Part shown: positions 7,656-16,313 of the stretch, piece after piece
Position numbering within the stretch: the first letter of the stretch is position 1
Layout of the letters: the number at the start of each line of letters is the position of its first letter
NCBI GenBank assembly: GCA_015058045.1
Contig: SVDC01000026.1
Location: forward strand, 8,180-56,055
Reading direction: 5' to 3'
Origin: Cellulosilyticum sp.
Lineage (GTDB): Bacteria; Bacillota; Clostridia; Lachnospirales; Cellulosilyticaceae
Length of the DNA stretch: 47,876 bases
Notes under the pieces: model-generated
The model's input: only the letters and a program-made list of their open reading frames with translations
Told to the model about the DNA's origin: nothing
Database searches by the model: none
Position numbers and translations under genes: made by a program

Positions 7656-8399
7656 ATGGAACAGAACCTTCCAATACTTAAAGATTATGTAGAAGTCATT
7701 AGACAGCTACCAGCAAAATACAAATATACAAAAGAAGAGCTTTTAATTCCAGATCTTTTAGTAGAAGAATCAGGACAGATTGCGCTTTATTATGCCGCCC
7801 ATAATGAGAGTTTTAATAGGAATGCAAAAATTTTTATGATTGGGATTACTCCAGGTTTTGCTCAAATGGAAAAATCTATTGTAGCATGTAAGAAGGCACT
7901 AGAAGAAAATAAACCATTAGAGGAAATACCTTATCTTTGTAAAAAAGAAGGTCGTTTTGCAGGTGCCTTAAGAAAAAATATTAGCCAGATGCTAGATGAA
8001 ATCGGACTTAATCAATGCTTACAGATATCATCTACTATGGATTTATTTGATGCAGAGGATTATCTAATGCACACTACTTCCTTAATTCCTTATCCAACCT
8101 TTGTGAAGGGCAAAAATTATACAGGCCATACACCTGAATTAATCAAAAATGCTTTCTTAATGCAGTATGTAAGGGCTAATATAGATAGACAAGTAGAGAT
8201 GCTTAAAGATGCACTTTATGTCCCTATGGGTAGATGTGTAGAAGAGGTATTAAAGCTTTACATTGAGGAAGGTAAATTGAAAGAAGAACAGTGTTTAATA
8301 GGTTTTCCACATCCATCTGGTGCTAATGTGAATAGAAAGAAACAGTTTGAAGAAGAAAAAGAACAAATGATGAATAAAGTACAACAGTTTTACTTATAA
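7656..8399 (+). CDS. Uracil-DNA-glycosylase-superfamily-like protein
   Basis: 247 residues. Two motifs fit the UDG superfamily: IGITPG (residues 62-67, like motif A, which places the catalytic loop) and FPHPSGANVNRKKQF near the C-terminus (His219, like the DNA-intercalating HPSxxN motif B). The stretch between them has a GRFAGALRKNI segment and no four-Cys iron-sulfur signature, so it is not a family 4/5 enzyme. The acidic or polar residue usually found just after motif A is not obvious (GFAQ), so base excision activity is uncertain. It could remove or bind a damaged base. It lies near, but divergent from, the LexA-box radical SAM operon. A hairpin terminator follows. Confidence 0.68.
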   Translation: MEQNLPILKDYVEVIRQLPAKYKYTKEELLIPDLLVEESGQIALYYAAHNESFNRNAKIFMIGITPGFAQMEKSIVACKKALEENKPLEEIPYLCKKEGRFAGALRKNISQMLDEIGLNQCLQISSTMDLFDAEDYLMHTTSLIPYPTFVKGKNYTGHTPELIKNAFLMQYVRANIDRQVEMLKDALYVPMGRCVEEVLKLYIEEGKLKEEQCLIGFPHPSGANVNRKKQFEEEKEQMMNKVQQFYL

Positions 8400-8450
8400 T
8401 ACCAAGGTGCTAAAATTTGAGGTGAGCACAAAAGGTGAGATCGCTAATAT

Positions 8451-8502
8451 AAAAAAGAACATCTTATGATTGTTTGAGGGCAATCATAAGATGTTCTTTT
8501 TT
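8451..8502. terminator. Bidirectional terminator
   Basis: A 20-bp perfect stem (8453-8472 with 8481-8500, arms beginning AAAAGAACATC and ending GATGTTCTTTT) with an 8-base loop and flanking A/T runs. It lies between the UDG-like gene (+) and the nitronate monooxygenase gene (-). Confidence 0.9.
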
Positions 8503-8522
8503 GTATAGTTTGTTGTGTTCAG

Positions 8523-9572
8523 CTAGTGTATTATGGCCTCTTTAATTTCGGTAAAAATCTCACTTACATGCTCTAATTTCTGTGCTTTATAAGCATTGCT
8601 ACCGCAGAAAAGTAGTGCTTGATCTACATTTCCCTTTGCAGCTGATATAAGTGCATTAGAAATACAATAAGGAATCGTATTGACCTCACATTTTTCTAGA
8701 CAGTGATAAAGACAGGCCTTATTCCCTGGAGGAGACTGTATATACTGATTAAGGATTGCTCGACCAGGCATACCAACTGGGCTTTTAATAATGCCAATAT
8801 CTTCTTTATGAGCATTGATATATGCCTGTTTATAGGCTGGAGGGGCGTCACACTCGTAAGTTGTTACAAAACGTGTAGCCATTTGAACCCCATCACATTC
8901 TGCATCTAGTACCTTTTTGACATCTGCTCCAGTATAAATACCTCCAGCAACAATTACAGGAATCTTACGTTGATATTTTTCTTCAAAAGGAATAATCACT
9001 TTTTTGACATCTTTTACAAGGTCTAATACATTGAGTTTTTCTTTAAGGGAATCTAAAGAGAAACCTAAATGGCCACCGGCTAAGGGACCTTCAACAATAA
9101 TACCGTCTGGTGCAACTTGATTTTTGCGATCCCACATTTTGCAGATGATATCAGCTGCTTTTCCAGAAGAGACAATAGGTACAAGTTTAACCTTACTACC
9201 CTTTGTAAAGGTAGGCAGGTTAATTGGCAGGCCAGCACCGGAGATGATTAAATCTGCACCAGCAGTTAGAGCACTTTGTACCATTTCTTTGTAATGTTTT
9301 AAAGCAACCATAATGTTCACACCAATAATACCTTGAGGGGCAATAGTGTGAGCTTTTTTAATTTCAGATTGAAGAGCTCTTTGATTAGCTTGTAAGTTAT
9401 GTGTTAAAAAATCGGATTCTCTGTAGCCTATCTGGGCTGAGGAGATAACACCAATACCGCCTTCACTAGCAACATGACCTGCAAGTTGATGAAGGGAAAT
9501 ACCTACGCCCATACCACCTTGAATAATAGGGAGTTGTGGGATAAGTCCATTTAAATTCAATGGGTTATACAT
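8523..9572 (-). CDS. Nitronate monooxygenase / FabK-like flavoprotein
   Basis: 349 residues of the NPD (2-nitropropane dioxygenase-like) FMN TIM-barrel family. Motifs are PIIQGGMGVGISLHQLAG at the start, GVNIMVAL, SGAGLP, IVEGPLAGGHLG (catalytic-His-type loop), VIVAGGIYTGADVKK and GVQMATRFVTT (phosphate-binding). The C-terminus carries a Cys-rich segment (CLYHCLEKCE ... PYC). Family members oxidise alkyl nitronates; the close relative FabK reduces enoyl-ACP. A true fabK lies in the divergent fab operon, so a detoxifying or accessory lipid role is more likely here. Its promoter carries a FabT-like palindrome, linking it to fatty acid regulation. Confidence 0.85.
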   Translation of the reverse strand: MYNPLNLNGLIPQLPIIQGGMGVGISLHQLAGHVASEGGIGVISSAQIGYRESDFLTHNLQANQRALQSEIKKAHTIAPQGIIGVNIMVALKHYKEMVQSALTAGADLIISGAGLPINLPTFTKGSKVKLVPIVSSGKAADIICKMWDRKNQVAPDGIIVEGPLAGGHLGFSLDSLKEKLNVLDLVKDVKKVIIPFEEKYQRKIPVIVAGGIYTGADVKKVLDAECDGVQMATRFVTTYECDAPPAYKQAYINAHKEDIGIIKSPVGMPGRAILNQYIQSPPGNKACLYHCLEKCEVNTIPYCISNALISAAKGNVDQALLFCGSNAYKAQKLEHVSEIFTEIKEAIIH

Positions 9573-9716
9573 ATAGTCACCTCATTTAAGATTAGATCAC
9601 TTTCAAAAGGGTTTGTAAAAAATAACATGAGTGCATTAGGAGAGTAAGTGGAGAAAGTTAAAAAAGAATAAGAAAAAGCTTACAATGAAAAGAATTGTTT
9701 GATTTTTAAATAAAAT

Positions 9717-9733
9717 AGTTTGATATTCAAAGT
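9717..9733. promoter_or_regulatory. FabT-like operator 1 (nitronate monooxygenase promoter)
   Basis: AGTTTGATATTCAAAGT, an imperfect palindrome of the FabT type (TTTGAnnnTCAAA). It overlaps the last bases of the minus-strand -10 and the start site. It is the likely binding site of the MarR/FabT-like protein encoded at 9913-10359. A weaker half-like copy, GTTTGATTTTTAAA, lies at 9697-9710. Confidence 0.72.
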
Positions 9734-9759
9734 ATATTAATAAATAAAACCAGTGTCAA
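9731..9759 (-). promoter_or_regulatory. Promoter of the nitronate monooxygenase gene
   Basis: Minus strand: TTGACA (9759-9754), 17-base spacer, TATACT (9736-9731). It is consensus-like and shares its hexamers with the divergent fab promoter. It overlaps FabT-like operator 1. Confidence 0.78.
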
Positions 9760-9797
9760 TATAATTTAAAAAATAAAAATAAAATATATTTTATGTC

Positions 9798-9826
9798 TTG
9801 ACAGTCTTTTGCGACAGTCATATACT
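9798..9826 (+). promoter_or_regulatory. Promoter of the fab/acc operon
   Basis: TTGACA (9798-9803), 17-base spacer, TATACT (9821-9826). Transcription should start near 9833, just upstream of FabT-like operator 2. Confidence 0.85.
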
Positions 9827-9839
9827 TTGGTTATAAAAT

Positions 9840-9856
9840 AGTTTGAAACTCAAAGT
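9840..9856. promoter_or_regulatory. FabT-like operator 2 (fab operon)
   Basis: AGTTTGAAACTCAAAGT, with the same TTTGA/TCAAA half-sites as operator 1. It begins 14 bases after the -10, about +8 from the expected start, where a bound MarR dimer would block the operon including its own gene. Confidence 0.75.
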
Positions 9857-9912
9857 AACTTTAAACAAAGGGTATATAAAGTTTAAGAGGAAGAGTAGTA
9901 GGAGGAAAGGGA

Positions 9913-10359
9913 TTGAAAAAAGCAGAAAGAATTATTAATGATTTGCTAGTAGACTCTTTTAATAAGATTACAGCAATTGAAAAAGATGCGCTAAAGAAAG
10001 GACCACTCAATGACCTAACAATCAATGAGCTTCATGCAATTGAAGCCGTAGGGGTAGAAGGTGGAACGATGACAGAGATAGCTAAGAGGCTTAATGTCAC
10101 CTTAGGAACGCTTACAACTACGATAAATCATCTTGTAAAAAAGGAATATGTAGAACGTATTAGCAGTGAAGAAGATAGGCGTATTGTAAAAATAGTCCTT
10201 ACTAAAAAAGGTAAATTTGCTTATAGGATACATGACAGATTTCATTATGTCATGATTAAGAATATGTTAACTGATATTGACGAAAGTGAGTATGAGGTAT
10301 TGATTAGAGCATTAGGTGCTCTTGATCGATTTATAAAAGCAACCTATGAGAAGATTTAA
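9913..10359 (+). CDS. fabT: MarR-family repressor, FabT-like regulator of fatty acid synthesis
   Basis: 148 residues. The start is TTG with ribosome site AGGAGG 7 bases upstream; no in-frame ATG near it has a better site. The winged helix contains TMTEIAKRLNVTLGTLTTTINHLVKKEYVERISSEEDRRIV, with the MarR signature DRR in the wing. The first gene of a fab operon in many Firmicutes is fabT, a MarR-type repressor that uses acyl-ACP as co-repressor. The two TTTGA-N7-TCAAA-type palindromes at the divergent promoters support that role and autoregulation. The fabT assignment is by context and motif, not alignment. Confidence 0.85.
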   Translation: MKKAERIINDLLVDSFNKITAIEKDALKKGPLNDLTINELHAIEAVGVEGGTMTEIAKRLNVTLGTLTTTINHLVKKEYVERISSEEDRRIVKIVLTKKGKFAYRIHDRFHYVMIKNMLTDIDESEYEVLIRALGALDRFIKATYEKI

Positions 10360-10371
10360 GGAGAAAATCGT

Positions 10372-11340
10372 ATGATTGGAATTAAAGTGATAGGTTTGGG
10401 AAAATCCATACCTACTAGATGTGTTACCAATAATGAAATAGCTAGTCTAGTAGACACCAGTGATGAGTGGATAAAAACAAGAACAGGCATAGAAAAAAGA
10501 CATATAGCCGTTACAGAAACAACTCATGAGTTAGCAACCCGCTCAGCACTTGAAGCACTTAAAGACTCTAATTTAGAAGCCGAGGCATTAGATTTAGTAA
10601 TTGTAGCGACTGTTTCTGCTGATACAGCCATGCCTAGTACGGCTAGCTTAGTAGCAAAAGCTATTGGTGCAAATCATGCAACATGTTTTGACTTATCTGC
10701 TGCTTGTAGTGGTTTTATCTTTGCTTCGGAAGTGGCAATGAGCTTAATGAAGCAAAGTGGTTATCAGAATGCTTTAGTCATAGGTGCTGAAGTGCTTTCT
10801 AGTAGATTGGATTGGACAGATAGAGGAACTTGCGTCATTTTTGGAGATGGAGCTGGAGCTGTGATTTATCAGATAAGCCATGAGGAAAATCAAGTACTTA
10901 GTATTGAAATAGGTACAGATCCACAAGGGGCAGAACTCATTTGCTTACCTATTCAAACTGAAAAAAATACGTTTTTTAAGGGTGAAATAAAGAGGCCTGT
11001 AATCTCAATGAATGGTAGGCAGGTATATGCCTTTTCTACAAGTAAAGTCCCTACAAGTATTATGCAAGTTATAAGTAGGGGACAGATAAAAGTAGAAGAC
11101 ATAGATTGGTTTATTTTGCATCAAGCCAATAGCCGTATTATAGATAGTGTGGCACAAAGGTTAGATGTACCTAAAGAACGTTTCTTTAAAAATATTTCAG
11201 AGTATGGAAATACATCCGCTGCAAGTATTCCAATGGCACTTTATGATGTTAAAAATCAATTGAAATCAGGCGATAAAGTCATTCTTTGTGGATTTGGTGC
11301 AGGACTAACTTGGGGCACTATGCTTCTTGAATGGCATTAA
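10372..11340 (+). CDS. fabH: Beta-ketoacyl-ACP synthase III
   Basis: 322 residues, the usual FabH length. It condenses acetyl-CoA (or another acyl-CoA primer) with malonyl-ACP, starting each fatty acid chain. The catalytic triad is visible: Cys112 in SAACSGF, His250 in ILHQANSRIID and Asn280 in YGNTSAASIP. The family N-terminal motif DEWIKTRTGIEKRHIA is present. The gene is 12 bases after the regulator and has ribosome site AAGGAG. It is second in the operon and the single KAS III seen here. Confidence 0.96.
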   Translation: MIGIKVIGLGKSIPTRCVTNNEIASLVDTSDEWIKTRTGIEKRHIAVTETTHELATRSALEALKDSNLEAEALDLVIVATVSADTAMPSTASLVAKAIGANHATCFDLSAACSGFIFASEVAMSLMKQSGYQNALVIGAEVLSSRLDWTDRGTCVIFGDGAGAVIYQISHEENQVLSIEIGTDPQGAELICLPIQTEKNTFFKGEIKRPVISMNGRQVYAFSTSKVPTSIMQVISRGQIKVEDIDWFILHQANSRIIDSVAQRLDVPKERFFKNISEYGNTSAASIPMALYDVKNQLKSGDKVILCGFGAGLTWGTMLLEWH

Positions 11341-11421
11341 AAAAGGTAATCCATAGGGAAAAATTAAATAACCTATTTGGATATAAATTAAAAACTATAA
11401 AAAATCTAGGAGGAGTAAATT

Positions 11422-11652
11422 ATGTTAGAAAAATTACAAACAATTATTGCAGAAAAATTAAGTGTAGAGGTTAGTGAAATTAATCCAGAATCAACTTTTA
11501 GTGAAGATTTAGGAGCAGATTCATTAGATTTATTTGAAGTAGTTATGGGGATTGAAGAAGAATTTAATATTTCCATTGATAACGAAGATTTAGATCAAAT
11601 TAAAACGGTTCAAGATGCAATGAACTACATTCAGGAAAAACAGCAAGCATAA
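11422..11652 (+). CDS. acpP: Acyl carrier protein
   Basis: 76 residues, acidic, the typical ACP size. Phosphopantetheine attachment is at Ser34 in GADSLDLFEVVMGIEEEF; the holo form is made by AcpS, encoded at 31554. It carries all intermediates of chain elongation. Strong ribosome site AGGAGG precedes the ATG, in line with the high expression needed. An 81-base gap from fabH shows no terminator. Confidence 0.97.
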   Translation: MLEKLQTIIAEKLSVEVSEINPESTFSEDLGADSLDLFEVVMGIEEEFNISIDNEDLDQIKTVQDAMNYIQEKQQA

Positions 11653-11665
11653 GGGGGAGTCAGTA

Positions 11666-12607
11666 ATGAAGACCATTTGCGAGTTACTGAATATTTCCTA
11701 TCCAATTTTTCAAGGTGGAATGGCGTGGGTTGCAACACATAGTATTGCAGCCGCCGTTTCTAATGCAGGAGGATTGGGAATTATTGCAGCAGGCCATGCA
11801 CCCGCTGATTGGGTGAGAGAAGAGATTAGGGCTTGTAAAAAAAAGACAGATAAACCATTTGGGGTTAATGTTATGCTACTTAGCCCTTATGTAGATGAGG
11901 TTATGCAAGTCATTTTAGAGGAGAAGGTAGCAGTTGTTACAACAGGTGCTGGTAATCCAGGAAAATATATAGAAGCGCTGAAAGCAGCAGGAGTTAAAGT
12001 AATTCCGGTAGTTCCCTCAGTAGCATTAGCTAAACGTATGGAAAGATGCCAAGTTGATGCTGTGATTGCAGAGGGGTGTGAATCAGGTGGGCATATTGGA
12101 GAGCTAACGACTATGGTTTTAGTACCTCAAGTAGTAGATGCAGTCAATATTCCAGTGATTGCAGCTGGTGGGATTGCGGATGGTAGGGGAATGGCTGCTG
12201 CATTTATGTTAGGTGCATGTGGCGTTCAGATTGGAACAAGGTTTCTGGTAGCTAAGGAGTGTGATATTCCAGAAAGCTACAAAGAACGCGTTATTAAAGC
12301 AAGTGATATTGATGCAGTAGTAACAGGTCGTTCTACAGGCCACCCTGTTAGATGCTTAAGAAATCAATTAACTAGAGCTTTACAAAAACTTGAAAAAGCA
12401 GGTGCTAGCGAAGAGGAATTTAACAAGCTTGGAACAGGCGCACTAAGACGAGCAGTAATAGAAGGTGATATGCAAAATGGATCTGTTTTAGCAGGACAAA
12501 TTGCTGGGATGATTACAAGAGAGCAGACTACAGAAGAAATTATACAAGAGCTTATGAGAGGGGTTAAAGAAAGCTTTAATTTACAAGTAGAAGGGATTAA
12601 TGTCTAA
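11666..12607 (+). CDS. fabK: Enoyl-ACP reductase II (FMN)
   Basis: 313 residues. It reduces trans-2-enoyl-ACP, the last step of each elongation round; FabK is the flavin enzyme used instead of FabI in many clostridia and streptococci. It shows the NPD/FabK barrel: PIFQGGMAWVATHSIAAAVS, GVNVMLLSP, VIAEGCESGGHIG (FMN loop and catalytic His region), VIAAGGIADGRGMAAA and GVQIGTRFLVA. No fabI or fabL is seen in the window. It is 13 bases after acpP, with ribosome site AAGGGGGAG. Confidence 0.95.
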   Translation: MKTICELLNISYPIFQGGMAWVATHSIAAAVSNAGGLGIIAAGHAPADWVREEIRACKKKTDKPFGVNVMLLSPYVDEVMQVILEEKVAVVTTGAGNPGKYIEALKAAGVKVIPVVPSVALAKRMERCQVDAVIAEGCESGGHIGELTTMVLVPQVVDAVNIPVIAAGGIADGRGMAAAFMLGACGVQIGTRFLVAKECDIPESYKERVIKASDIDAVVTGRSTGHPVRCLRNQLTRALQKLEKAGASEEEFNKLGTGALRRAVIEGDMQNGSVLAGQIAGMITREQTTEEIIQELMRGVKESFNLQVEGINV

Positions 12608-12682
12608 TATCTAAATGCTTAAGAGTATGAGCGTTTATCTATAAGCTAGGTAAAAGTATGGATTTCAATTTGGAGGTAGAAA

Positions 12683-13627
12683 ATGAAGGTTGCATTATTA
12701 TTTCCAGGCCAAGGGGCACAGTACGTTGGAATGGGAAAGGAATTATATCAATATTATTCGGTTACAAAACAAATTTATGACGAAGCAGCTTGTTTTTTGG
12801 ATTGGGATATTAAAGAAGTTTGCTTCAAAGATCAAAATGAACTTATTCATCAAACACGTTATACACAGGGCGCCTTATTTACTACAAACTATGGGATCTA
12901 TGAAGCTTTAAAAGCAGAAGGGATTAAGGCAGAGGCTGTCTTAGGGTTTAGCTTAGGAGAGTATAACGCTATTGCTGCAAGTGGGGTTTTAAGTTTTAAA
13001 GAGGTTCTAAAATTAGTAGATTTAAGAGCAACTTATATGGAAGAATGTGCAAAAACTAAGCCTGGAGGCATGAGTGCCATTATAGGAATGGATGCTGAAA
13101 AGGTATATAGCCTTTGTCAGCAAATTAGTGAGCAAGTTGGCTCACCAGTTACTGTGGCAAATGATAACTGTGAAGGCCAAGTAACTATAGCGGGTACCAG
13201 TAAAGCATTAGAAGTCGCTCATACTTTTTTTAAAGAAGCAGGTGCAAAAAGAGTTGTACCGCTTAAAGTAAGTGGGGCATTCCATAGTCAGCTTATGTTA
13301 CAAGCAGCAAAGAAACTAGAAACACATTTACCAGAACTAACCTTTAAGGAATCTGAGATTCCTATTGTTAGTAATGTAACGGCCAGATTTATCAGTAGTG
13401 AGGAAGTAAGAGAAAATATTCCGCTTCAAATTGTCAAAGGCGTCAGGTTTAGAGAGAGTATTCTTTATTTAATAGAACAAGGATTTGATACTTTTATAGA
13501 GGTAGGGCCTAAATGTACCTTGAGCAATCTAGTGAAGAAGATTTCAAATAAGGTAACCGTTCTTCAGGTAGAAGATTTGGAGAGTTTAAAACAAGTAGTA
13601 CAGAAAGTGAGGGGCGTTTTATGCTAA
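12683..13627 (+). CDS. fabD: Malonyl-CoA:ACP transacylase
   Basis: 314 residues. It moves malonyl groups from malonyl-CoA to ACP. The sequence opens ALLFPGQGAQYVGMGKEL; the nucleophile is Ser90 in GFSLGEYNA, and the catalytic His is in VSGAFHSQLM. Ribosome site GGAGGT precedes the ATG. Its end overlaps fabG by 7 bases (ATGCTAA), suggesting translational coupling. Confidence 0.96.
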   Translation: MKVALLFPGQGAQYVGMGKELYQYYSVTKQIYDEAACFLDWDIKEVCFKDQNELIHQTRYTQGALFTTNYGIYEALKAEGIKAEAVLGFSLGEYNAIAASGVLSFKEVLKLVDLRATYMEECAKTKPGGMSAIIGMDAEKVYSLCQQISEQVGSPVTVANDNCEGQVTIAGTSKALEVAHTFFKEAGAKRVVPLKVSGAFHSQLMLQAAKKLETHLPELTFKESEIPIVSNVTARFISSEEVRENIPLQIVKGVRFRESILYLIEQGFDTFIEVGPKCTLSNLVKKISNKVTVLQVEDLESLKQVVQKVRGVLC

Positions 13628-14364
13628 AAGGAAAAGTCGCCCTTATTACAGGAAGTGTAAGGGGAATTGGAAAAGCCATTAGCTTATGTTTTGCTAAGGC
13701 AGGTGCAAACGTTGTATTAAACTACAACAGTGAAAAAAGTAAAGAGGATGCACAAGATTTAGTGGAAGAAATTAGGTCTATGGGTGTAAAAGCAGTGGCT
13801 GTGAAAGCAGATGTGTCTAAGTTTGAAGAAGCCAAGGAGCTAATCAATACCACAATTCATACTTTTGGAAAATTAGATGTCTTGGTCAATAATGCAGGTA
13901 TCACTAAAGATATGTTACTCATTAGAATGACAGAAGAAGAATTTGATCAGGTTGTATCTGTTAATCTAAAAGGAGTCTTTAATTGTAGTAAAGTGGCTAC
14001 AAAGGCTATGCTAAAAACAGGTGGAAGTATTATTAATATGAGTTCAGTAGTAGGAATAAATGGTAATGTGGGGCAAAGTAATTATGCCGCAACTAAGGCA
14101 GGGGTTATTGGCTTTACTAAATCTGTAGCGAAAGAATTTGCAAGTAGAAAGATTAGGGTGAATGCTATTGCACCTGGATTTATTCAAACTGATATGACTG
14201 AAGTTCTAGCAGATAAAGTGAAAGAGGAAGTACAAAAAAATATTCCTATGAAACGTTTTGGTATGGGAGATGAAGTTGCACAAGTTGCTTTATTTTTAGC
14301 CAGTGACTTAGCAAGTTATATAACAGGAGAAGTCATAAGAGTAGATGGTGGAATGGCTATGTAA
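13621..14364 (+). CDS. fabG: 3-oxoacyl-ACP reductase
   Basis: 247 residues, a short-chain dehydrogenase. The NADPH loop is TGSVRGIG (10-17), with NNAG at 90-93. The catalytic residues are Ser142, Tyr155 and Lys159 (SNYAATKAG). It reduces beta-ketoacyl-ACP to beta-hydroxyacyl-ACP. The C-terminal YITGEVIRVDGGMAM is characteristic of FabG. The start lies inside the fabD stop overlap. Confidence 0.96.
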   Translation: MLKGKVALITGSVRGIGKAISLCFAKAGANVVLNYNSEKSKEDAQDLVEEIRSMGVKAVAVKADVSKFEEAKELINTTIHTFGKLDVLVNNAGITKDMLLIRMTEEEFDQVVSVNLKGVFNCSKVATKAMLKTGGSIINMSSVVGINGNVGQSNYAATKAGVIGFTKSVAKEFASRKIRVNAIAPGFIQTDMTEVLADKVKEEVQKNIPMKRFGMGDEVAQVALFLASDLASYITGEVIRVDGGMAM

Positions 14365-14442
14365 AGTTCAATTAGTTGAAAAATACGTAGAGCAAGGTAG
14401 ATGGCATAAAAGGGAACTTAGAATAAGGAATGGGAGGTTCAA

Positions 14443-15684
14443 ATGGAAAATAGAGTAGTCATTACAGGTATGGGTGTTGTATCACCCATTGGAAATACTA
14501 TAGAAAGTTACTGGAATAGCCTTAAAGAAGGTAAATGTGGGATTAAAGTTTTACCAGAAGCATTACGTCTAGAAGGTACAAAGGTACATGTAGCAGGAAT
14601 GGTAACAGATTTTAGTCCAGAGCCTTATTTAGAGACAAGAGAAGCTAAAAGAATTGCAAGATTTTCTCAGTTTGCCATTTATGCCAGTAAACAAGCCCTA
14701 GAAATGGCAAAAATAGATATGGAAAAAGAAGATGTAGACAAAGTTGGAGTGATTATTGGTAGTGGTATTGGTGCACTTGATGTCATCGAGGAAGAAGCCA
14801 TTAAGCTTCATGAAAAAGGAGCAAGACGTGTTTCACCGTTATTTGTTCCTATGGCTATTGCTAATATGGCAGCAGGAAATGTGTCTATTTATACAGGTGC
14901 TAAAGGGGTTTGTAGTACGGTAGTAACAGCATGTGCATCAGGTACACAATCTATAGGTGAAGCTTATAGAACGCTTAAACAAGGCATTAATGATGTCATT
15001 ATAGCTGGCGGGACAGAAGCTTGTATTACCCCACTAGGAATTGCAGGATTTAATGCTTTAACAGCACTGAGTATAGCTGAGGATCCAATGAAAGCATCTA
15101 TTCCTTTTGATAAGGAGCGTACCGGGTTTGTATTAGGAGAAGGTGCAGGAATATTGGTTATGGAAACTTTGGAACATGCTCAAAAAAGAGGTGCTAAGAT
15201 CATTGCTGAAATCGTAGGATATGGTGCCACAGGTGATGCGTATCATATTACAAAGCCTGTGCCAGGTGGCGAAGGTGCAGCAAAAGCGATGCAATTTGCA
15301 TTAGAGGAAGCTAAGATCAGACCAGATGAGATAGATTATATTAATGCCCATGGTACAAGTACCTATTATAACGATTTATACGAAACTATGGCGATTCAAA
15401 AAGTATTTGGAGAGGAAACTAAGGTAGCAATTAGTTCATCTAAGTCTATGACAGGACATCTCTTAGGAGGAGCAGGTGGTATTGAAGCAATTGTTATTGC
15501 AAAGGCCGTAGAAGAAGACTTTATTCCACCAACGATTGGTTACGAGCATCCAGATGAGGCGTGTCCATTAGACTATGTACCTAATGTAGGAAGAAGTCAA
15601 ACAGTACGTTATGCTTTGAGTAATTCTTTAGGGTTTGGCGGACATAATGCAACTATCGTTATGAAGAAATGGGAGGAAGCATAA
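14443..15684 (+). CDS. fabF: Beta-ketoacyl-ACP synthase II
   Basis: 413 residues. It condenses malonyl-ACP with acyl-ACP during elongation. Catalytic Cys164 is in TACASGTQS, His303 in NAHGTSTYYND and His339 in KSMTGHLLG, at the standard KAS II spacing. Ribosome site GGGAGG precedes the ATG. The stop is directly followed by the accB ATG (TAAATG), so the two are coupled. Confidence 0.96.
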   Translation: MENRVVITGMGVVSPIGNTIESYWNSLKEGKCGIKVLPEALRLEGTKVHVAGMVTDFSPEPYLETREAKRIARFSQFAIYASKQALEMAKIDMEKEDVDKVGVIIGSGIGALDVIEEEAIKLHEKGARRVSPLFVPMAIANMAAGNVSIYTGAKGVCSTVVTACASGTQSIGEAYRTLKQGINDVIIAGGTEACITPLGIAGFNALTALSIAEDPMKASIPFDKERTGFVLGEGAGILVMETLEHAQKRGAKIIAEIVGYGATGDAYHITKPVPGGEGAAKAMQFALEEAKIRPDEIDYINAHGTSTYYNDLYETMAIQKVFGEETKVAISSSKSMTGHLLGGAGGIEAIVIAKAVEEDFIPPTIGYEHPDEACPLDYVPNVGRSQTVRYALSNSLGFGGHNATIVMKKWEEA

Positions 15685-16206
15685 ATGGATGTAGAGGTAG
15701 TAAAAGCATTGATGCAGTCATTTAAGGAAGCAGAACTTACTAAGCTTTCTTTAAAATGCGAGGATTTTGAGGTTAAGTTAGAAAAGCAGGTTAATGTAAT
15801 AGAAAGCAGTGCTTTGGTAAGGTCTACAGTAGATGGAAGATATAGGTCTGTAAATGATTCTGTTGTAGGAAAAGATGGGGTTGTAAGCAATATGGAGGCT
15901 ATAAGTACAGTTAGAGAGGAAACAACTTCTAGTGTGCAAGATAATAGAGGAAGAGAAAAACATTTAGATTTAGGAAAAGCAATTAAATCACCTATTGTAG
16001 GGACGTTTTATCGGGCGGATTCTATAGGAGGGAAGCCTCTTGTTGACGTAGGAGATTATGTGCATAAAGGTGATATAGTCTGTATTATTGAAGCTATGAA
16101 ACTGATGAATGAAGTTGAGGCAGAAGAAGAAGGAGAAGTTATAGAAATTTTAGTGGAGAATGAAGAAATGGTTGAGTATAATCAGCCACTGATTATTCTA
16201 AGATAA
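15685..16206 (+). CDS. accB: Biotin carboxyl carrier protein of acetyl-CoA carboxylase
   Basis: 173 residues. The N-terminal part is a short helical segment followed by a low-conservation linker (about residues 40-90). The C-terminal biotinyl domain starts at the IKSPIVGTFYR segment and contains the biotinylation motif EAMKLMNEVEA (Lys139). It shuttles carboxybiotin between AccC and AccAD. There is no spacer after fabF. No biotin ligase gene lies in the window. Confidence 0.95.
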   Translation: MDVEVVKALMQSFKEAELTKLSLKCEDFEVKLEKQVNVIESSALVRSTVDGRYRSVNDSVVGKDGVVSNMEAISTVREETTSSVQDNRGREKHLDLGKAIKSPIVGTFYRADSIGGKPLVDVGDYVHKGDIVCIIEAMKLMNEVEAEEEGEVIEILVENEEMVEYNQPLIILR

Positions 16207-16313
16207 AGCTTAATATGGCGTCAAATGAGTTTGGATGATGATTAAAAAGCTTATCTTAAGCATTCTATAAGTTATGTGAGAATAGATTAATATTTTTCAT
16301 AGGAGATGAATGT

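Noticed and set aside
15609..15963. Antisense frames over fabF and accB
   Set aside because: They are shadows of strongly supported genes, with no ribosome sites or family features.
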